From NCBI GenBank assembly GCA_963643215.1, contig CAVIJY010000117.1, positions 1-14,658 on the forward strand: a stretch of 14,658 nt of DNA. Reading direction: 5' to 3'. The position numbers and the translations under genes are program-made. Below the pieces are notes generated by a model. That model did not search any database, was not told the origin of the DNA, and saw only the letters and a program-made list of their open reading frames with translations. Of the stretch, positions 13,685 to 14,658 are shown one piece after another (position 1 is the first letter of the stretch; each line of letters starts with the position of its first letter). The stretch is from Darwinimomas sp963643215 (GTDB taxonomy: Bacteria > Bacillota > Clostridia > Lachnospirales > Lachnospiraceae).

Positions 13685-14503
13685 ATGCAGCTGATAAAGG
13701 AAAAACAGAATCTGACATATCTGTCATGGTCGGTTTATCGCCATTCCTCCGGGACTGCCGGCTCCTTCCTGAAAGCATATTCCGAGCTGGGCGGGAGGAA
13801 GACCTACTACAAACTCTCCAACTTTGACAGAACGCGCGGCATCATAGGTCATGAGTGTGTGAATGAGCTGATAGTTGACAGGCTGCTGACGATACTTGGG
13901 ATTCCTCACGTACCATATCAGCTGATCCACGCGGATGTGCTCATAGACGGCAGGGAGCATGAGGTATATCTGAGCGCCTCGGAGGATTTTAAGGAAAGGA
14001 ACGAAACAAAGATTGCTCTGGATGCATACAAGTCGCTGGAGGCAGAGCCGGGAGAATCTGCGCTTGATTTCTGTGTCCGCATGGGCTGGGAGGAGTATAT
14101 ATATCAGATTCTTATCGTGGACTATCTGATTCTGAACCGCGACCGGCACGGAGCCAATATCGAGGTACTGCGCAACAGCAGGAGGAAGACGGTTCGTCTG
14201 GCACCATTGTTTGACCACGGGCTGTCATTGCTTTGCAGCTGTGAGGATGATGATGTAGCGGCTGTATTTGACGTGACGGCAGACAGAGCGTGCAATAACT
14301 ATATAGGATCGAGATCGACATGGGACAATCTGAGCATTATCCCGAGGGATAAAATGCCTGAACTCGCCCCGCTTCGCGAAAGTGACAGACAGATGCTGAT
14401 GGACGGGCTGGACGGCGTGATCTCTCAGGTATTTCAGGACAGGATATGGGAGATGATCTGGAAAAGGTGGTGCGCATATGAGGACATTTGCCGTACGAGA
14501 TGA
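13685..14503 (+). CDS. HipA-family kinase-like protein (no HipA_N domain)
   Basis: This 272-residue protein matches the C-terminal kinase-like domain of HipA. The catalytic loop is NRDRHGAN (151-158), with Asp153, and the metal-binding motif is APLFDHG (173-179), with Asp177. A Gly/Ser-rich stretch SSGTAGSF near 21-28 and Lys43 in YYKLSNF may form the nucleotide-binding lobe. Classic HipA is about 440 residues with a separate N-terminal domain; this family lacks it. HipA kinases phosphorylate target proteins, glutamyl-tRNA synthetase in E. coli, but no target can be assumed here. AGAGAGGAG precedes the ATG. No HipB-like HTH gene lies upstream; the next gene overlaps this one by 26 bases and may be its partner. 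It has its own promoter and operator and is not part of the betaine operon. Toxin-antitoxin function is plausible but unproven. Confidence 0.8.
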   Translation: MQLIKEKQNLTYLSWSVYRHSSGTAGSFLKAYSELGGRKTYYKLSNFDRTRGIIGHECVNELIVDRLLTILGIPHVPYQLIHADVLIDGREHEVYLSASEDFKERNETKIALDAYKSLEAEPGESALDFCVRMGWEEYIYQILIVDYLILNRDRHGANIEVLRNSRRKTVRLAPLFDHGLSLLCSCEDDDVAAVFDVTADRACNNYIGSRSTWDNLSIIPRDKMPELAPLRESDRQMLMDGLDGVISQVFQDRIWEMIWKRWCAYEDICRTR

Positions 14504-14658
14504 ATCGGCTAAGGAGCAGAAGGATCTGGCGTACCTGCTGTATTACGAGCAGGCAAAGCAGTTCTATATCGAGTTGCCAGATGGCGCGGACATCTGGGAG
14601 ACACCGCTGCTGCTGGATTCATTTGTGAAGCGCGGGGAGACCACGGTCAATTCCTACT
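14478..14658 (+). CDS. Small gene overlapping the HipA-like gene (partial, cut by window end)
   Basis: An ATG at 14478, preceded by AAGGTGG, opens a frame that continues to the last base: 60 residues beginning MRTFAVRDESAKEQKDLAYL and including FYIELPDGADIWETPLLL. It overlaps the 3' end of the HipA-like gene by 26 bases in another frame, so translation is probably coupled. I recognise no characterised domain. The reading is highly charged and non-hydrophobic, with no signal peptide. Its position suggests a partner of the HipA-like protein, perhaps a stand-alone regulatory subunit, but this is inference from gene order only. The 3' end is outside the window, so full length is unknown. Confidence 0.75.
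   Translation, partial: MRTFAVRDESAKEQKDLAYLLYYEQAKQFYIELPDGADIWETPLLLDSFVKRGETTVNSY

Overview
The window reads as chromosomal DNA of a strict anaerobe of the Clostridia, most likely Lachnospiraceae-like. This is inferred from gene content (MttB-family methyltransferase, ferredoxin-linked 2-oxoacid oxidoreductase, ADP-forming acyl-CoA synthetase, clostridial HipA-type gene), from strong AGGAGG-type ribosome binding sites, and from GC-rich coding DNA set between AT-rich spacers. I ran no database search, so all family assignments come from recognised motifs and overall sequence.

Layout. Positions 1-188 hold the remnant of an IS1634/IS4-like transposase (minus strand, cut by the window edge). 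An IclR-family regulator (410-1183, minus) faces a long divergent spacer (1184-1724). The spacer holds a roughly 276-bp block of four consecutive hairpins closed by an inverted repeat, then an AT-rich stretch with a GAAA motif recurring at a 21-bp period, and a likely promoter. From 1725 to 13318 all genes run on the plus strand in one operon-like block: an MttB-family methyltransferase without an amber codon; a four-subunit VOR/KOR-type 2-oxoacid:ferredoxin oxidoreductase (ferredoxin, alpha, beta, gamma); a fused ADP-forming acyl-CoA synthetase; a YitT-like membrane protein; RidA; a GntP-family permease; a proline racemase-family protein with a Ser/Cys active-site pair; and a BCCT betaine-type transporter. 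A second hairpin element related to the first, then a strong terminator-like stem-loop, close the block. A HipA-family kinase-like gene with its own promoter and palindromic operator-like site follows, overlapping the start of a small gene that runs off the window.

How the genes may work together (inference). The BCCT carrier would import a betaine and the MttB homolog would demethylate it. The racemase-like enzyme would act at the alpha carbon, RidA would hydrolyse an enamine/imine to a 2-oxoacid, the oxidoreductase would convert that to an acyl-CoA plus reduced ferredoxin, and the ADP-forming synthetase would recover ATP. GntP could move the resulting organic acid or an alternative substrate. 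The IclR protein is the obvious candidate local regulator. No corrinoid protein, corrinoid:folate methyltransferase, aminotransferase or amino-acid dehydrogenase lies in the window, so the route is incomplete here and the substrate is unknown. The unusual aromatic box of the transporter and the Ser/Cys pair of the racemase-like protein suggest it is not simple glycine betaine use.
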